A stretch of 64,000 nt of DNA from Channa striata (lineage: Eukaryota; Chordata; Actinopteri; Anabantiformes; Channidae). Of this stretch, positions 1 through 13,900 are shown one piece after another (positions within the stretch are counted from its first letter, which is position 1; each line of letters opens with the position of its first letter). The position numbers and the translations under genes are program-made. Below the pieces are notes generated by a model, which had not been told where the DNA came from, did no database searches, and worked only from the letters and a program-made list of their open reading frames with translations. Location of the stretch: NCBI GenBank assembly GCA_033026295.1, contig CM065187.1, forward strand, positions 20,432,388 through 20,496,387, in the 5' to 3' direction.

Positions 1-89
1 CCAGCTGCTATAGGCTTAGACTGCTTGGGGACCAACCCCTGAAGCACTGAGATACTTTCCTCCTCTCAGCCCACAACAGGTAGAAAAGT

Positions 90-430
90 GCTATACAAGT
101 ACAGACCATCACCACTGTATGACATTAACTCTTCTTTCTCCCGTAGTTGTGCTTCTCCCTCTCTCTTTCCCTGTCTTCAGGTGTCCCCGGCTTTGGAGCT
201 GGTTGTCTTCCAGTGCGCAGCTACTGGTTCTACCAACCTACCCCAGGCAGATGGCCCATCCACCGAGCCTAGTTCTGCTTTTTCGTTTCCACTGTTGCCT
301 AAAAGCTGCTCAAGGGGGATTTGTTGGGTTTCTCTAAAGGTCTTTATAGTCTTGACTTTATTATGTAAAGGGACTTGAGATGACTTTATTTATATAGCAC
401 CAATAAACAACAAAGTTGAATTAAAGTGCG
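90..430 (+). repeat. Common teleost interspersed repeat, 3' part
   Basis: From about 275 on, the sequence (GCTGCTCAAGGGGGATTTGT, then a TATATAGCACCAATAAA-like end near 390-410) resembles the tail of a very common fish interspersed repeat that normally ends in TATATAAATAAAATTGAATTG. The upstream C/T-rich part from about 90 may belong to the same copy. Family recalled from memory, class uncertain. Confidence 0.5.
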
Positions 431-689
431 CTCCCGACTGAACTCCAAGCTTTTGGGAAGATCGTTTGACCTATAATACTTCTGCCATTCAGTTCAGTAA
501 GTAAATAAATGTTACTCACCTCTGTGCAGCACAGTTTCAGAGAATTTCAGTGTCTGTGAGCATAAAGATTGGTCTGAATCTTTTGGGATTTAGGGTTGAA
601 TTGAATTTTCCCTAATTTTATCAGCAATTTCTGTGTTCACGATGCATTTCCGACAAAGAAAAACTTTGCACTTTGAGAAAGATGCTATG

Positions 690-1949
690 AGCGAATATGG
701 CGATTGATTTTTAATGGCTTCATAAACAACTATATAAAACAGTTCATAAAAAGTCATGCACTTTCAGTGTAAATTCATTTTGAAATTTAGAGGAAACTTA
801 TGTACAACAGTGTGAACTGTAACAGTGACTTCATTCAGGTGGGTGGTTCACCACAAATATACTTGGCTGCATAGAAACATTATTGCCTACATAGAACATT
901 AAATGAAAGGTAAAGAAAACCAATTAAAAAGATTTAAGATCTAAGTGTCCTATTTGGAATTGATTACATATCAGTTCCTTCCAACTTACCGATGCTGAAA
1001 CATTGAAACAAATGAAGCACTAGTTGAATAAATCTGAGAATTGTTAAAGAACTTTCCCTTTACCAAAAGTTACATTCTGAAAGCATTTATCATGAAAAAA
1101 AAACAACTATTGTACATAAAGTAAATCACAGAATGACAAAAAAGCCTGAGTTGATGGGGGAAAGTGATAATAAACCCAAAAAGCCTGAGGAAAAAGACCA
1201 CTGATTGACTATTTTACAAAAATGTACAACAGTATTACTGTAGAGGAAAAAAAAAGCATAATACAAATTGCTCTCATTTTTTTTTACAGCTAAGATATGT
1301 TATTAAATAATTCACACCTGGTGGAAGAAAGAAAACCTGTTGAGGAAAGAAGAAATTCTGTAAAATGAGGTACTTCAGGTGGTGAGCCTGAGCCCAGACT
1401 GGATTCAACCTTTACATCAATTTATAATGTGATTCATGTGACAATTGACATCTTATTGAGCTCACACTTAAATTAGGCATGATAATAGTCACATTAAAAC
1501 AAGGTGGACAGAGACAGACAAATATACAGAACAGTCAAATACAAGATCCAGTGTCATGGGGTTTGTGGGAATATGAGGCAGCACTCAGGGTCAAGTGTGT
1601 CCGTTTCCAAAGTGAACAAAAACGTTTATAAAAATAAAAAAAAGTGTGCTGCATGCTGTTGGGCATACACAACAATGCAGCTTTAAACTCTTAAATAGAA
1701 AAATATGCTTTGATGTTTTTTTAATTTTGTTTTTTTTTTAAATCTGCTACCTGGTTTAAGCTGCACCCTGGTGTTCATGACCCAGGGTCCCGAGATGAGC
1801 TGCAGCTAAAGCAAGGAGAGAAGACAGCCATGCTGAACTGACTGATACACAGTGCTTCAAACAGTTTCAGGTTGGAGTCAACAGTCCCTGTAAGGCATCT
1901 GCAGTGTTGCTGAGTCTATGGCTGCTACTTGCAGACCAGGCAGCTCCTG
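690..1949 (-). other. chd1: Probable chd1 3'UTR
   Basis: AT-rich sequence downstream of the TAA with no coding potential. On the minus strand, ATTAAA poly(A)-signal variants lie at 1720-1725 and 710-715, and I saw no canonical AATAAA between about 430 and 1,950 in this orientation. The distal site would give a 3'UTR of about 1.25 kb. The end is inferred only. Confidence 0.4.
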
Positions 1950-4900
1950 TTATGTCTTGCGGCTGCTCCAGATCTGCTCCGGTGTGCTCTTGTGGTCTGA
2001 TGAATAGTCAAACGGCGAACGATGTCCCATGGGTGAACGGGAGTCATAGGGTGAGCGCTGGTCTCGAGGAGAGCGAGGTCCACTTGCTGACGGTCTCTGC
2101 TCTGCCTGCCAGTCTGCGTGGTAGCGGTAGGAAGAGCGGTGGTCTGAATGGGAATATTCTTTCATGTCCAGTCGATGGTCTCTGCTAGTGCGGAATTCCT
2201 CCAGTTTTCTGTGCTTACTTTCGCTGTAGTACCTGCACAAAGACATACTATCAGCATGACTGTGTAACAAGGAAACGATTAGGTTTAAATAAATGACTCA
2301 CACAAATTCTCTCTTAGCTTCAAATGAGGTATGAAGTGGTTTTATTAGGTTTAAATGTTTACAGATTGGCCAGACATGGCCAGCTCTACTTATCCAACTA
2401 ATGTAGTCAATGACTTTTATACAGGTATAAGTAACAGTGGTTAAAATGTATTGTGTAACATTAGGCAATTTCAGACCTAACTGTAGTGGCTCAGGCTGGA
2501 ATGGAGAAGTCTGCAGGTTCAAATCTCAGCCTACACACCAGGTGTGTTTTTTAGCAAGACACTGCATTTGCACTACAAGCAAGAACTCTATAGTGAGGCA
2601 GGCTGGCCGACAATCGGTATGCATTTATACAATTCTATACTGATTTGTTACAAGTCACCATTTTTTTAAATTTTTTAAGTGGCCAAACTTACTCCACTTC
2701 TAATTGGACACCTGCTTTTTTTATTTAAAAAATGTATTATAACCTTCTAAAATGCTTTGAGCACAAGCCACTGATAAATTCACACAGTCAGAAAAATAAA
2801 GGCAGACACCGATGCTCGTATGGTAAGACATCAGAGTTCCAAATTAGAACCGAGTGAAGTATGCAGAGCGTCACATATTCATACCAAAAACTGAACTTAG
2901 GCTTCAGAACTGCAAAGACCTGTCTATATGCATAGTTCATTTAATATTTCAAATATTTTAGACTAATCTTTAAATTCAAGCTAACAGACTACACTTCAAG
3001 CAGATAATCTCAAATCATCTTAAATGTACTGTGGTGGCGTATAGACCCCAAATATAAATGTATTCGTGTCCAAAGATATATGGATCTGAGATCATTCTGG
3101 AGAGGTTAGTCTTTGATTCTTTTAAATTTTGTGACAATATACCAAAGTGTTTCCACAGTTGGGTGTCTTTCAGATTGCAACTATAGAATCTTTTGTAGAC
3201 ATTATCCAGAGGAGCTATGTGTTGTAGTGTAGTCAGAAAAGAGTACAGGGTGCTCCTGAGAAAAACTGGGTGTGTCACAGTTAGCAGTAGATAAATAAAA
3301 CCATCACATCAGGTGGTTTATTAGTGTGTACTCCGGTAAAGCAGGGCAATGCACCATGTTGGTATTGCTGTGCTGATAATAAATGCCTTGAAATTAATGT
3401 ACATCTGTATCCCAAGCAGTCACTTGGTTATTTTATTAGAAATAAAAAAGAAAAAAAAAACTAAATTACTGTGCGAATGTACAAAAAAAACAAAAAAAAA
3501 AAAACACGACACAATCATGTAGGAAAGTTGCTAATAACAACCTATGGTTTGAGATGTGCAGGCAGTCGTCCACTGACCATGGGGTCAGTGATTCAATCCC
3601 TAGTCCCTCCATGCTACATGTCGAAGTGTCCTTGGGCAAGACACCGAACCCTAAAGTTGCTCCCAGCGGGTCAGATGAGCAGCTTGCATGGCAGCAACTG
3701 CCACTGGTGCATGAGTTTTTGAGTGTGTGTGTGAATGGGTGACTGAGAAGCTACATTGTAAAATACTTCAGATAAAAGCGCTACATAAGTGGGCGCACCT
3801 GCAGATCACATTTTATCGTTTGAAAACAAAAAATAAAATGTATTGAGTGCAATGTAATATCACAACACTAGAGTAGAATTACAAAAGATGTCATAGTTAA
3901 CACCTTTTGTCTCATACCTACTGTCAAATCAAACCAAATCCAGAAAATGATTAGACTGGAGGAAACAATTTCAGCAATGCAGAATCCAGAATGTTTTTGA
4001 TATAAAAAAAAACAATAAAAGTGGCTTTTTCAGGTTGCCTACACTGGTCTACAGTCCTGTCCAGCCTGATTCAACATACAATCCTATCAAGTTTTTCCAA
4101 GTGATTTATTTGCATCCACCTCAACTTTAAACAGGCCAAGCCAACAGAAAAAGCAATGATCAAGATGTTCATGGAGCAAGAGACTATGAAATGGTAGGTT
4201 TACATAACTTAATGTAGCGTAATTGTAATATTGTTTAAAGGTAATGCATAGCTCCTCCTTTCCTCCGTTAAAAGAAAAATTTAAACACAGACTATACGTC
4301 TGTCACTACCTTCCTCAAACCAGCAGCAAATAGCCAATTACCATAAAACTGCATAAACACATGGCTAATTTGCATATAAATCATGCAACTCACAACATTA
4401 CAGTCTTAGCTCAAACTCACTAAAATACTCTTCCCCCTAAACACACATAGTAAGAAATTAAATACACCTTTCAACAAAGGTTACGCTACACGTAAGTACC
4501 TCCCAGCTCACTAGTACAAAGTCTGTGTAATGTATGAATAGAACAGGTCACTGTCTGGAGTAATGGGATGGATGTGTTCACGCCATTATTTCCATGCAAC
4601 TGGTGAGGCATTTATGTGCTTTAAACAAAAGCACACTGTAAAAACGAGTGAATGTATTTCGACTTAAATTTCAAGTTTAAATTTGTTTCGCTATTAAAAC
4701 TTTCAAGTTTAAAATAATGCATAAAGTTTGCATTTTGGCATAAATATACAAGTTTGGTCCTCAGTACTAGCCTTATTGACCTAAACGCTTCTCTGGACAG
4801 CAGGCAGGTCAGCTTTAGCTCTAACATTCAGCGTTTTTACAGTGAAACAAAGTATTTATGTTCATCAAAACTTAAAAACAAAACTATCCACTCCAAACCA

Positions 4901-7900
4901 TGCAATCTTAAATCAGAGGCAAACTTGGCTTTTAGAGGTTACATAAAAAACATCACAAACACAAACACCACGTGAGTAATGACACAATTTTTTTAAAACC
5001 AAAATCTTGATTTGAAAGGCTAAAACCAAAGAGTTGAGAAAATCATAAAAAAAACACATTTATGTGTTCCTATAGAAACACTTGTCCCTCACCTGTCCTG
5101 TCTGTCTCTGTCCTTGCTGTCTGGTCTGTAGTGGTCTCTGTGGTCTTTGCCATTGCTGAAGGAGGAATATGGTCTTTTCTTGGACTCTCCTCCTGCAGTC
5201 TTTTTGTGCGATTCTGAGCTGAGCCTCTCCTTACTGCTGGTGTCATGATACCGACCTGAAAGCGGATGCCTTTCTGAGCTGTAGCTGTCTCTGCTGCTGT
5301 CGTCCTGGTGAGAGTTGTCCTTTAGCCTTTCAATATCTGACGACAAAGACCACAAATAAATCAGTTCACAGTAAACACACTCATCCTATTCTTTATGAAC
5401 AATACTTGGAAATGGAGTGTACCTGCATGCCTAAAGCCATGGGTGTTGACACTTCTGATGTTCTGTTCCATTGCCTGAGAAACAATCATGATGAAAATAT
5501 CATTAAAAACTTACTTAAAAAGCACAAATAGCCTATGTAATCCAAACCACTCTAAAGTTGTGCCATACCTGAGTGTTCTCTTGCCTTTTCTTGATTGCAT
5601 GCTTGTACAGTTTATGTAGTTTTCTTGCGTCAAACTCAGTAAATTTGGAAACAAATATCCACAGGTTTCTGTAGGGGCAGAAAAGAAACACAACCAGCTT
5701 GATATGCATTGTATATGAGCAAAAGATGCAAGTCTTACAGGGTCTGTTTACTTTGTCCAAACTGCTTGCTAATTATTTGTTTTGATAGATAACTTATGGA
5801 AACCAAGGAAGCATTATTCAAAGGTAAAACATTTGACAGCGTAATACTAACTTTCTCCACTGTTTGATCTGGTCGGGATTTGAATACTCCTTTAAACAAT
5901 CAGTAATGTGATCGCCAATCTTTATGAGGCACTGTCTTGTATGTTCAAGCTGTTCACGCTCCGAAAGCCCTTTCTCCGGTCTGTCCAGTTGCTTTAGGGC
6001 TGCTTTCACTGGCCGCATCCTTTCTTTACACTGCAAAATTCCAACAAAAGTAACATAGGAGATACAACATGTTAGCTGGATATTATGTTTCCAATTAACA
6101 TAGGTTTTAAAGTTGGCACATCTCCTTTAATGACAAGGCATTATATTAAACAGTTAGCAGGTTTAAAACGTTTCAACAAATAACAGGTGAGGTATAAACT
6201 AGGTATTTTTCTATACTGGAAGACTGATTACTGACAGTCTATGTAGCTTAAAACTTTTGTTTAGTCATTTTTACTCCGTGTTACTATTGCTATTTTTGAA
6301 ACCCCTTTCTCTATAACCTTTATATGTACATGTAATATTGGGTAATTAGCAGTGTTTTTATAAAGTAATGTAAAGTATTTACAAACTTGAAGTGATTAGT
6401 TTGACCACTTTTCTTTGTTGTACCTAAGTATTTGAATATCCTTTCTGTGGTTGCTGATCATCTTTGATATAGTCACAATATTACATGATCACTCAAAATG
6501 AAAGAAAAGTCAGGACTACCAGCTCAATGGGGTTTGGCAAATGTGTGGCATTAACCATTCAGGAACTACAGCCATTTTGGCGCACACACTTTGGCGCAAC
6601 CTATTGTTGGCAGCTCATATATAAATGTAAAAAATGGCTGACATGCAGATGCATGTATGCGTATGGCATGTTCCAACATCACTTCCTAACTACTCAAGCA
6701 GAAAAAAGGCCTGGGGGAGGTGCTAAAGGTTACATCTGCGTTTGATAACTGTTGATTTGAACTCAGAATATGAGGTCCAAGGAGGTGTCTACACAAGCAA
6801 AGGAGGCCATCATTAGGTTTAAAAAAACAATAAATCTAGCAGATATTACAATAACATTTTAAGAGCCCAACAAAACACAGAATTGTGCCCATGGTAAAGA
6901 AGAATCCTTTGGCCAAGTCAAGATTACTCTAGAGGAGGTAGATGTGTCAGTGTCAAATTCCACAGTCAAAGTGGTATTACAGATAAAATAACGAAGCTTT
7001 ACAATAAGCTGCAAAACACTGGTAGTGCTAAACAAAACAAAAACTAAGCCAAAACATTGTTCCAATATTATAAAAACTAACTCTATATACTGGTTTCTGT
7101 GCATTGCATTGAACGTGACGTAACAGCAAATTTGTGCTGTACAACGAGCTACAGTGAATACCAAGTACCCAATAACAAAAGCAAGTAAAAAAAAAAAAAA
7201 AATTGTCCATACTGCACCCATCGTAATATTTTTATCAGTGGAACATACCACACTGAAGGTCCGCTGGTCTAGTTCCTCTGATTCCTCAGATACTGGCACA
7301 GTCTCTCCGCTTGCTGTTATTTGGAACGGCACATCAGAGCCTCTCTTTGTTCGCTCCCATACCTCTGCCTTTACTTCATTCTAATGAAAAGAATTTAAAA
7401 TTAAATCAAGATACATTTGTGTCCTTTATTTGCTTACAGCCTTCCACTTAAGTAAAGGCTGTACTTAAGTCTGCAGTATGATCAATTCCAGTATCATCAC
7501 CATTCAGTTAAATCAGATGACATATTGCAATAGGAGTAAAACATTAAATCACACTTCATCACTTATCACCTTTTCCATGCTTTCCTCTTGTTTATGTACC
7601 ACCTCCAGTGGCTTTGTTTCTTTTTTTTCTTTGGACTCCTTAATCTCTTTCATGTCCCAATTGTCTTCTTTCTTTTCTTTTTCTTTGATCTCTGTCTCCC
7701 CTGATGAAGAACCCTCCTCCTGCTCTGCCTCATCATCGTCCTCATTGTCATCATCGTCGTCGTCGTCATCATCCTCCACTACCTTCTCCACTCTGCCTCG
7801 TCTGTTTGGTGGCTTCACTGGCACCATCTCCTGTGAAATTCAAACCAAATCACACATCAACTATTAAAAAAACAAAAAACAAAAAGACATTTATTTCATG

Positions 7901-10900
7901 CTACAGCAAGCATAATGTTACATTTGTTAACGTACCTTTTCCTCCTCAATTTCATCTTCATCATCTGACCTCTTGTCTGAAAGGGGCTCTGAGGATGGGC
8001 TCTTAATCACTTCGTCTGTCTTTGTTTGTTTCACAGTTTTGCTCTTTTTACTTCTAGGTTTCCTCTTCCGTGAAATAGCCTAGATACCAAAAAGAGCAAT
8101 GGTAGAGTGAGGCAGAACTTCTTTTTAATCAGTCACTGCCAATTAGAGAAATGACATGTAGAGTAACTTTACAGTTACAGTAGACTTACTGTCCCTGCTT
8201 GTTTCTGTGCTTCTTTTTTGGCCAGATCCTTGCTCAGTAACTTGATGAGGTAGTCTGCTCTGGTCTGTAGCTGTTTGGCCTGTGGCTTCTTGTCAGGATC
8301 ATCTGGTAGGAGCTGAAAAGTAGATACAATAAAAATGACTATTACTATTGATTTTTTGAAAAATAAGTGTTTGGGGAACTGGACAAACAATTGTTATTTC
8401 ATAAAAAAAGTAAAAATATTTTTCAAGAGGGGATGCAAACCTTTCCACCAATATGATTTTTTTTACCAAATAAATGTACTAAAACTTTTTTTAATACATT
8501 CATTACACACTTGGGGTTAAGTTTGCATCTCTCTACACAAAAATGGCAACAACGCTCACTGGGAGCAACTAAGTGTCTTGCTCAAGGACACCTGACTGCC
8601 ATTCTCCCATTAGGATGAAAGAATACTCAACAATAATAAAGGCTGCTGTTCTCCTATGAAGCTATTGGTAAAGGTATCTATGTAGTCCATGAGTGTAAAG
8701 CTATTGACCAATGCTTTAAAATCCTACACCAATAATCAGTAACCTACACGTCTCCAAAGCATGGGATATAAATACATTTATATTATACGTATGATCCAAC
8801 AAAAATAATTAGAATACACTTGTGTATTCATCTTTAAAAATCATGTAAACAAGATAAAAAACTAACTATGCCAGAACTCACCTTGTGTGTGAGATTGAGG
8901 TCAGGGTCCATTTTGATCATCTCCCAGCTGCCATAACCATACTCATAAATTCCTATCAGAAGGCTGGAATCATCCTCCTTCCCCCACTCAATATCAAAGT
9001 GTGCTGCCTTTGAGTGGCATGGAATGATGTACCTGTTAAAAATGTGGTTAACATTTATTAATAGAGATGTTTCTTGTGGAAATGAGTATGTGCACATGTC
9101 TAATTGGATATCTAAAACACAACTAAAATGAGCTAATTTCCAATCCTGTAAAAAAAATGGTAACCTTACTTCTTTCTCTCCTCAGGGTCAGCAGGTATAG
9201 CCTTGTGGAGTGGTGCCAGCTCTTCTTCGTGGGAAATAACAAGCTTGGCATTCACCTGGACTCCAGAGATCCTAAATGTGGGACCTTTCACCTTTCCTCT
9301 TCTGCCACCTAATGATCCAAAAAACATTGCTTAATAGAGTTTTATGCTTTAACATCCATTTGTTACATTGTGGGATGTTTATGTAAGAATGTTATAAGGC
9401 TCAAGGACTTTCCGAAAAAGATCTACTTGTTTACCTGAGGTTTTCTCTGGTCCACAGGGGTTTTCTCGCAGTGTTCTCACACAACCATTGTGAACAGTTT
9501 CTGCCAGGCGTTTCAGGTCATGTTCAGACTTATCCACAAGTTCGGCATCCCGAGCAATAGCATCCAGCCTGAATGAAGAAGACATATGTTGAGCACATTT
9601 ATAATTAATAAAAACAATAAGAAAAAGTGAAAAGTTTACCTTTCCAGTGGTCCTCCAAATTTTTTGTAACTCTTGACAAACCTGTAAAATATTAACAGGA
9701 CTGTGAGAGGAGAAGTAAAATAACCATACCAATGCATACCTAGTGGGAGTTATAATTACCTTCGAATCTCAGCATCACTGAAACCCTTGATATTTTCTCG
9801 TGGAATGGTGCGAGGCCGTCCTCGTTTCTTTGGCCTCTTTCTATCTGAGGGGGAGTCACTGTCAGACCCAGAGTATCTCCTATTCCTCCTTTGCCGTCCC
9901 TCACCAGCGCTAAAGCTTATCTATGAATGGAAGTTTATAAAAAAACATAATTTGCTACAACAAACAATAGCAGTTCAAAATAAGAGAATGGAAACTTCAC
10001 ACCTAACTGTACAATAATAAGTATTTTTTTCTCAAAACTAAAAACCTAATTATATTTGGCAGTGCAGCTTGTGTACCTGTTTGGCACAATTCCTCATGCG
10101 TGGCAGCATGTAGATTTCTTCCAGCTCCCTCTGTCTCTCCTCTTCTTCCATCCTCCTCCTGTGCTCCTCTGGAATAATTTCATCCCAACTCCGCTGACTA
10201 CGCTCCGAATCAATGTCAATTTCCTCATCCTCCATCATAGAAAAGTTTGCTACCTAAAAAGGTGAAGGTCAGGTCAATGAACAAATGTTCAAGTGTCAAT
10301 ACACTGTGTATTTTTACCAAGCTGCAAACTGCAGTCAGAATACGTAATTCAGAAATAAACACATTTATTCTGTTGCACTGATTTAACTTTTAAACATGAC
10401 CACCACTTATTCAAACCTCTTACTACCAAGAACAACTAACTGGGGGGTCCACCCCAGTAGTGCTGAGCAGTATGCTGGTTCATCTGGAATGATGATTCAA
10501 GATGGCGTCGCTGATGGCTGCCTGAGTGTTTTTGTGTGCTCTACTCTGTGTTGTTTTGTGTTTTAATTCAGCATAAAATATGCCATCTGAATGTGCCTGA
10601 CTCCAGGCAGGTGGATTACGGACTTCCTGACGGACAGACGGCAGTTTGTGACACTGGAGAAGCATGTCACCAACTCACTGACAACCAGCACTGGATCCCC
10701 CAAAGGCTGCATCCTTTCTCCTGTTATTCTCCCTGTACACCAACAGTTGCACATCTGGAAATCAGTCTGTTAATCTCCTGAAGTTTGCAGATGACACCAC
10801 CCCTAATCGGCTTAATCTCTGATGGAGATGAGTCGGCCTACAGGAGTGAGATGGACCGTCTGGTGTAATGGTGCAGCACAAACAACATCATCTTTCCGCT

Positions 10901-13900
10901 TCCTGGGCATCACCTTCACCCAGAACCTCAAGTGGGAGCAGAACATCAGCTCCCTCACCAAGGAGGCTCAGCAGAGGCTGTACTTCTTTAAGTAGCTAAA
11001 GAAGTTCCACCTCCCTGTAAAGATACTGGTGAACTTTTACACTGCCATCATTGAATTCATCCTTACATCTCCCATCACAGTTGCTGCAGCCACAGCCAAG
11101 GACAAGGCCAAGCTGCAGTGTATCAGCCATTCTGCTGAGAAGGTGATGGGCTGCAACCTCTCATCTCATCAGGAGCTGTACATCTCTAGGACCTGGAGAC
11201 GTGCAGCCAGGATCGCAGCGGACCCTTTTCATCCCGGACCCTCTCCCCTCTGGCAAGAGGCTCTGGTCCATTAAGACCAGGACCTCATGCCACAAAAAAT
11301 TTTTTCCCAACTGCAGTCAACCTGCTGAACAGTGGCCAAATTCTCCCAAGAAAACAGCCCCCAACTTCGGTCACTTTAACCTTTCAAGTTGTACTACAAC
11401 CTCACATTGCACATTCCCTTATCTTATTTTTAATTTTATTGCATTATACTAGTTCTAGTTTGCACTTTAACTTTTGTTTTTGTAAATTTTGTATTTTGCA
11501 CCCGACACCAAGACAAAGTCCTAGTACTGTAGTTAAGTGTACTTAGCTGTGCCTGGCAATAAACAGATTTCGGATTGTAATTTTCCTTACAATACCTCAA
11601 ACTAGAATTACTAACGAGTCAAACTGCAGGTGCATTCAAATTCACTAAAGTTCATTCTTGGGTCCTTCAGCAACAAACTGTTCAACAGTGTTCACACTAA
11701 AAGTGTTACAGAACACTGTTCAGCATGTAAGGAAAGGAGAAACCTATATACAGTACCTGCCCTTGTTACTCATGAAAATAACCTTTTTAAAAACACAATT
11801 ACCTCCACCTTTCTTTATTTACACCTCTCTTTAACAGGGCACAATGCCATGCCACACAAAAATCTGTGACATAAACAAGTTTCAACAATAATGCACGAAC
11901 CTATATAAAGGCCAGGACAAAAGAAACTACCGTGATGTACAGTGAAACTGTCAGGTGGAAAAAACAAAACACCCTCACCCTATCTATCTATCCATCAATC
12001 CATCCATCCATCCATAGAGAGAGTGAGAGAGAGAGACAGACACAGACAGAAAGAGTGTGTGTTCAACAAAAAGAAGGAATAGCTTTTTACACCTTAAACT
12101 GAGATAGCAATTCTTCTCCCACTGTTGAGGGTCCGGGGTCATTTTCCCTGGTTTCAGCTCTTTTGAGGATCTCGTCAATGTCCATTTCCTAAAGTGCAGA
12201 ACAGGCTGAGACATGCAACTTAAACACATTTCAGAAAAAATACAATATAATTTGTAAATACAATTATAACTATAATATGCAAGTATGACTAAATACCTGG
12301 GGCTCCAGCTCTTCACCCTCTGGCTCTTTAAAAAGTTCTTCTGCACCAAACTTGAGGATAGCTGAAAGCTCCTCCTTATTGAATGGTGCTGAACTGCAAT
12401 CAGTAAAACAATGCAAATGAGGTACTAATGGCTACCAGCAAGCTTTGAAGGGTTTCAACATTTCTAAATAGATTTTTTTGAGGGAGTGAGAAAAGCTGCT
12501 CTCATCCTGGCATCTGCTTATCAAGTTGGAAAATGTGGTATGTTTTGCTTGCCTGGAGGGGGCAGCACCAGTATGGAGGACAGTTTTTCCTGTGGTGTCC
12601 ATTCTTTGAATGACAAGGTGGTCCAGCACCATCTTTTTCTTTGCCCTCTCAATTATGTCCTCCTCGACTGAGCCCTTTGTCACAAGGCGATAGATATTCA
12701 CCTGCAAATCAAGAATCACAAAGTGAGATGCAAAGTGCATTGAGTATTTAAAACTGAACATTTCAGCTTATTTTGGTTATGCATTTAGGCAAGGTGTATA
12801 TTTATATCCAAAAAGGATGAATGAGCTGAGCAGGATTAGAAAGTTGTACTTGATCAGCAGTTGCGGAATGTAATTAAGTAGACTTATTTAGGTACTGTGC
12901 TTAAGTATCACTGTTAAAAGCCTGTACATGATCTCTTTCTATACAATACTTTACACTTGTATTTCTCTATATTTCATTGAGAATTACTGTGATTTTATAT
13001 TTAAATACTTCAAAACTATAGGTTATTTCAGAAATTAAAATGTTTAAAATTGTAATTTCTTACTTAATCAAATAAAAACAACCCTTCAATAAACCTAACC
13101 CCCAGGGGTGTAAAAATTAAATAAAATAAGAGTGGGCAGGATCATATCTCACCCCTCTTTCCCCTTCCTACTCCTCTTCATCAAGTTCCCCTCCAAGACA
13201 GAAATGTGACTCCAGCCCCAAAATTAAAGACAACCAAGCACCTCTATAACTTCTTTCACCAGTTACCCATTTTCAGTAAAGACACAAAAGACTGACACAC
13301 AGCTCCTTTGCACATTTTCTATTTATACTGTCTACGCCCACCAATACTGAAATATACATGATGTCTGAAGGTTGTGTCATGTTAACTGGGTTTGTTTTTG
13401 GTTGGAAATGTTTCGCTAGTCATCCAAGCAGCTTCTTCAGACTGAAGCCAAACATTCCAACCAAGAAGAAAGTCCAGTTGACTTGTCTCATCCTTCGGAT
13501 AACCAAACCTGGATGACTGAGAACCTTCACAGACATCATGTACAGGATGTGTGTACCCTCACAGTTACTACACAGAATGTAAACAATACAATATATATTG
13601 CTTTCTATGTCCATTCTTTTATTATATGATTACTTTTACTGTATCTACATTACTGTATATTAATGATTTACACTGTCCCTATTGAGACTGTACCACATTG
13701 AGTTTCTTGTATTTAGTACTTTGTGTATAATTCAGATTTTCTTATACTTGTGGGTGTTTGCTCCAGAGTTCTTGCAAGATTTTCAGAGGGCTTAGGTGCT
13801 ATCTGGGGGTTATACATGAGTAGATTAATGCATTGCTAGTGGTTGGCACGTCTTTTTGCATGCAGGGCACACTGTGCTGATAAACTGAAGCATACTCTAT

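Larger units (their letters stand above)
1950..5474 (-). other. chd1: chd1 exons 33-35: basic/serine tail and stop codon
   Basis: Coding exons 5423-5474, 5093-5336 and 1950-2232 encode residues about 1,593-1,784. The sequence has repeated Ser/Arg/His/Asp units (DDSSRDSYSSERH, KKRPYSSFSNGKDHRD, SGPRSPRDQRSPYDSRSP) and ends WSSRKT, as in other CHD1 proteins. The RSP repeats are likely sites for proline-directed kinases (inference). The final intron (2233-5092) is 2.9 kb and contains two SINE-like repeats. Confidence 0.93.
10077..12393 (-). other. chd1: chd1 exons 19-21: post-ATPase bridge
   Basis: Exons 12297-12393, 12093-12188 and 10077-10253 encode residues about 948-1,070, including APFNKEELSAILKFGAEELF, EMDIDEILKRAET and EEIYMLPRMRNCAKQ. 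This segment joins the ATPase motor to the SANT-SLIDE module in CHD1. The residue stretches closely match vertebrate CHD1. The 1.8 kb intron between exons 20 and 21 holds an antisense LINE remnant and a short-repeat tract. Confidence 0.94.

Noticed and set aside
6859..7332. 157-codon minus-strand open frame with a hydrophobic segment
   Set aside because: Its first part is chd1 exon 30; the rest is read-through past the donor into the intron, and the hydrophobic part is AT-rich intron.
7478..7867. 129-codon plus-strand frame rich in Ser
   Set aside because: Antisense shadow of the Asp/Glu-rich chd1 exon 29.
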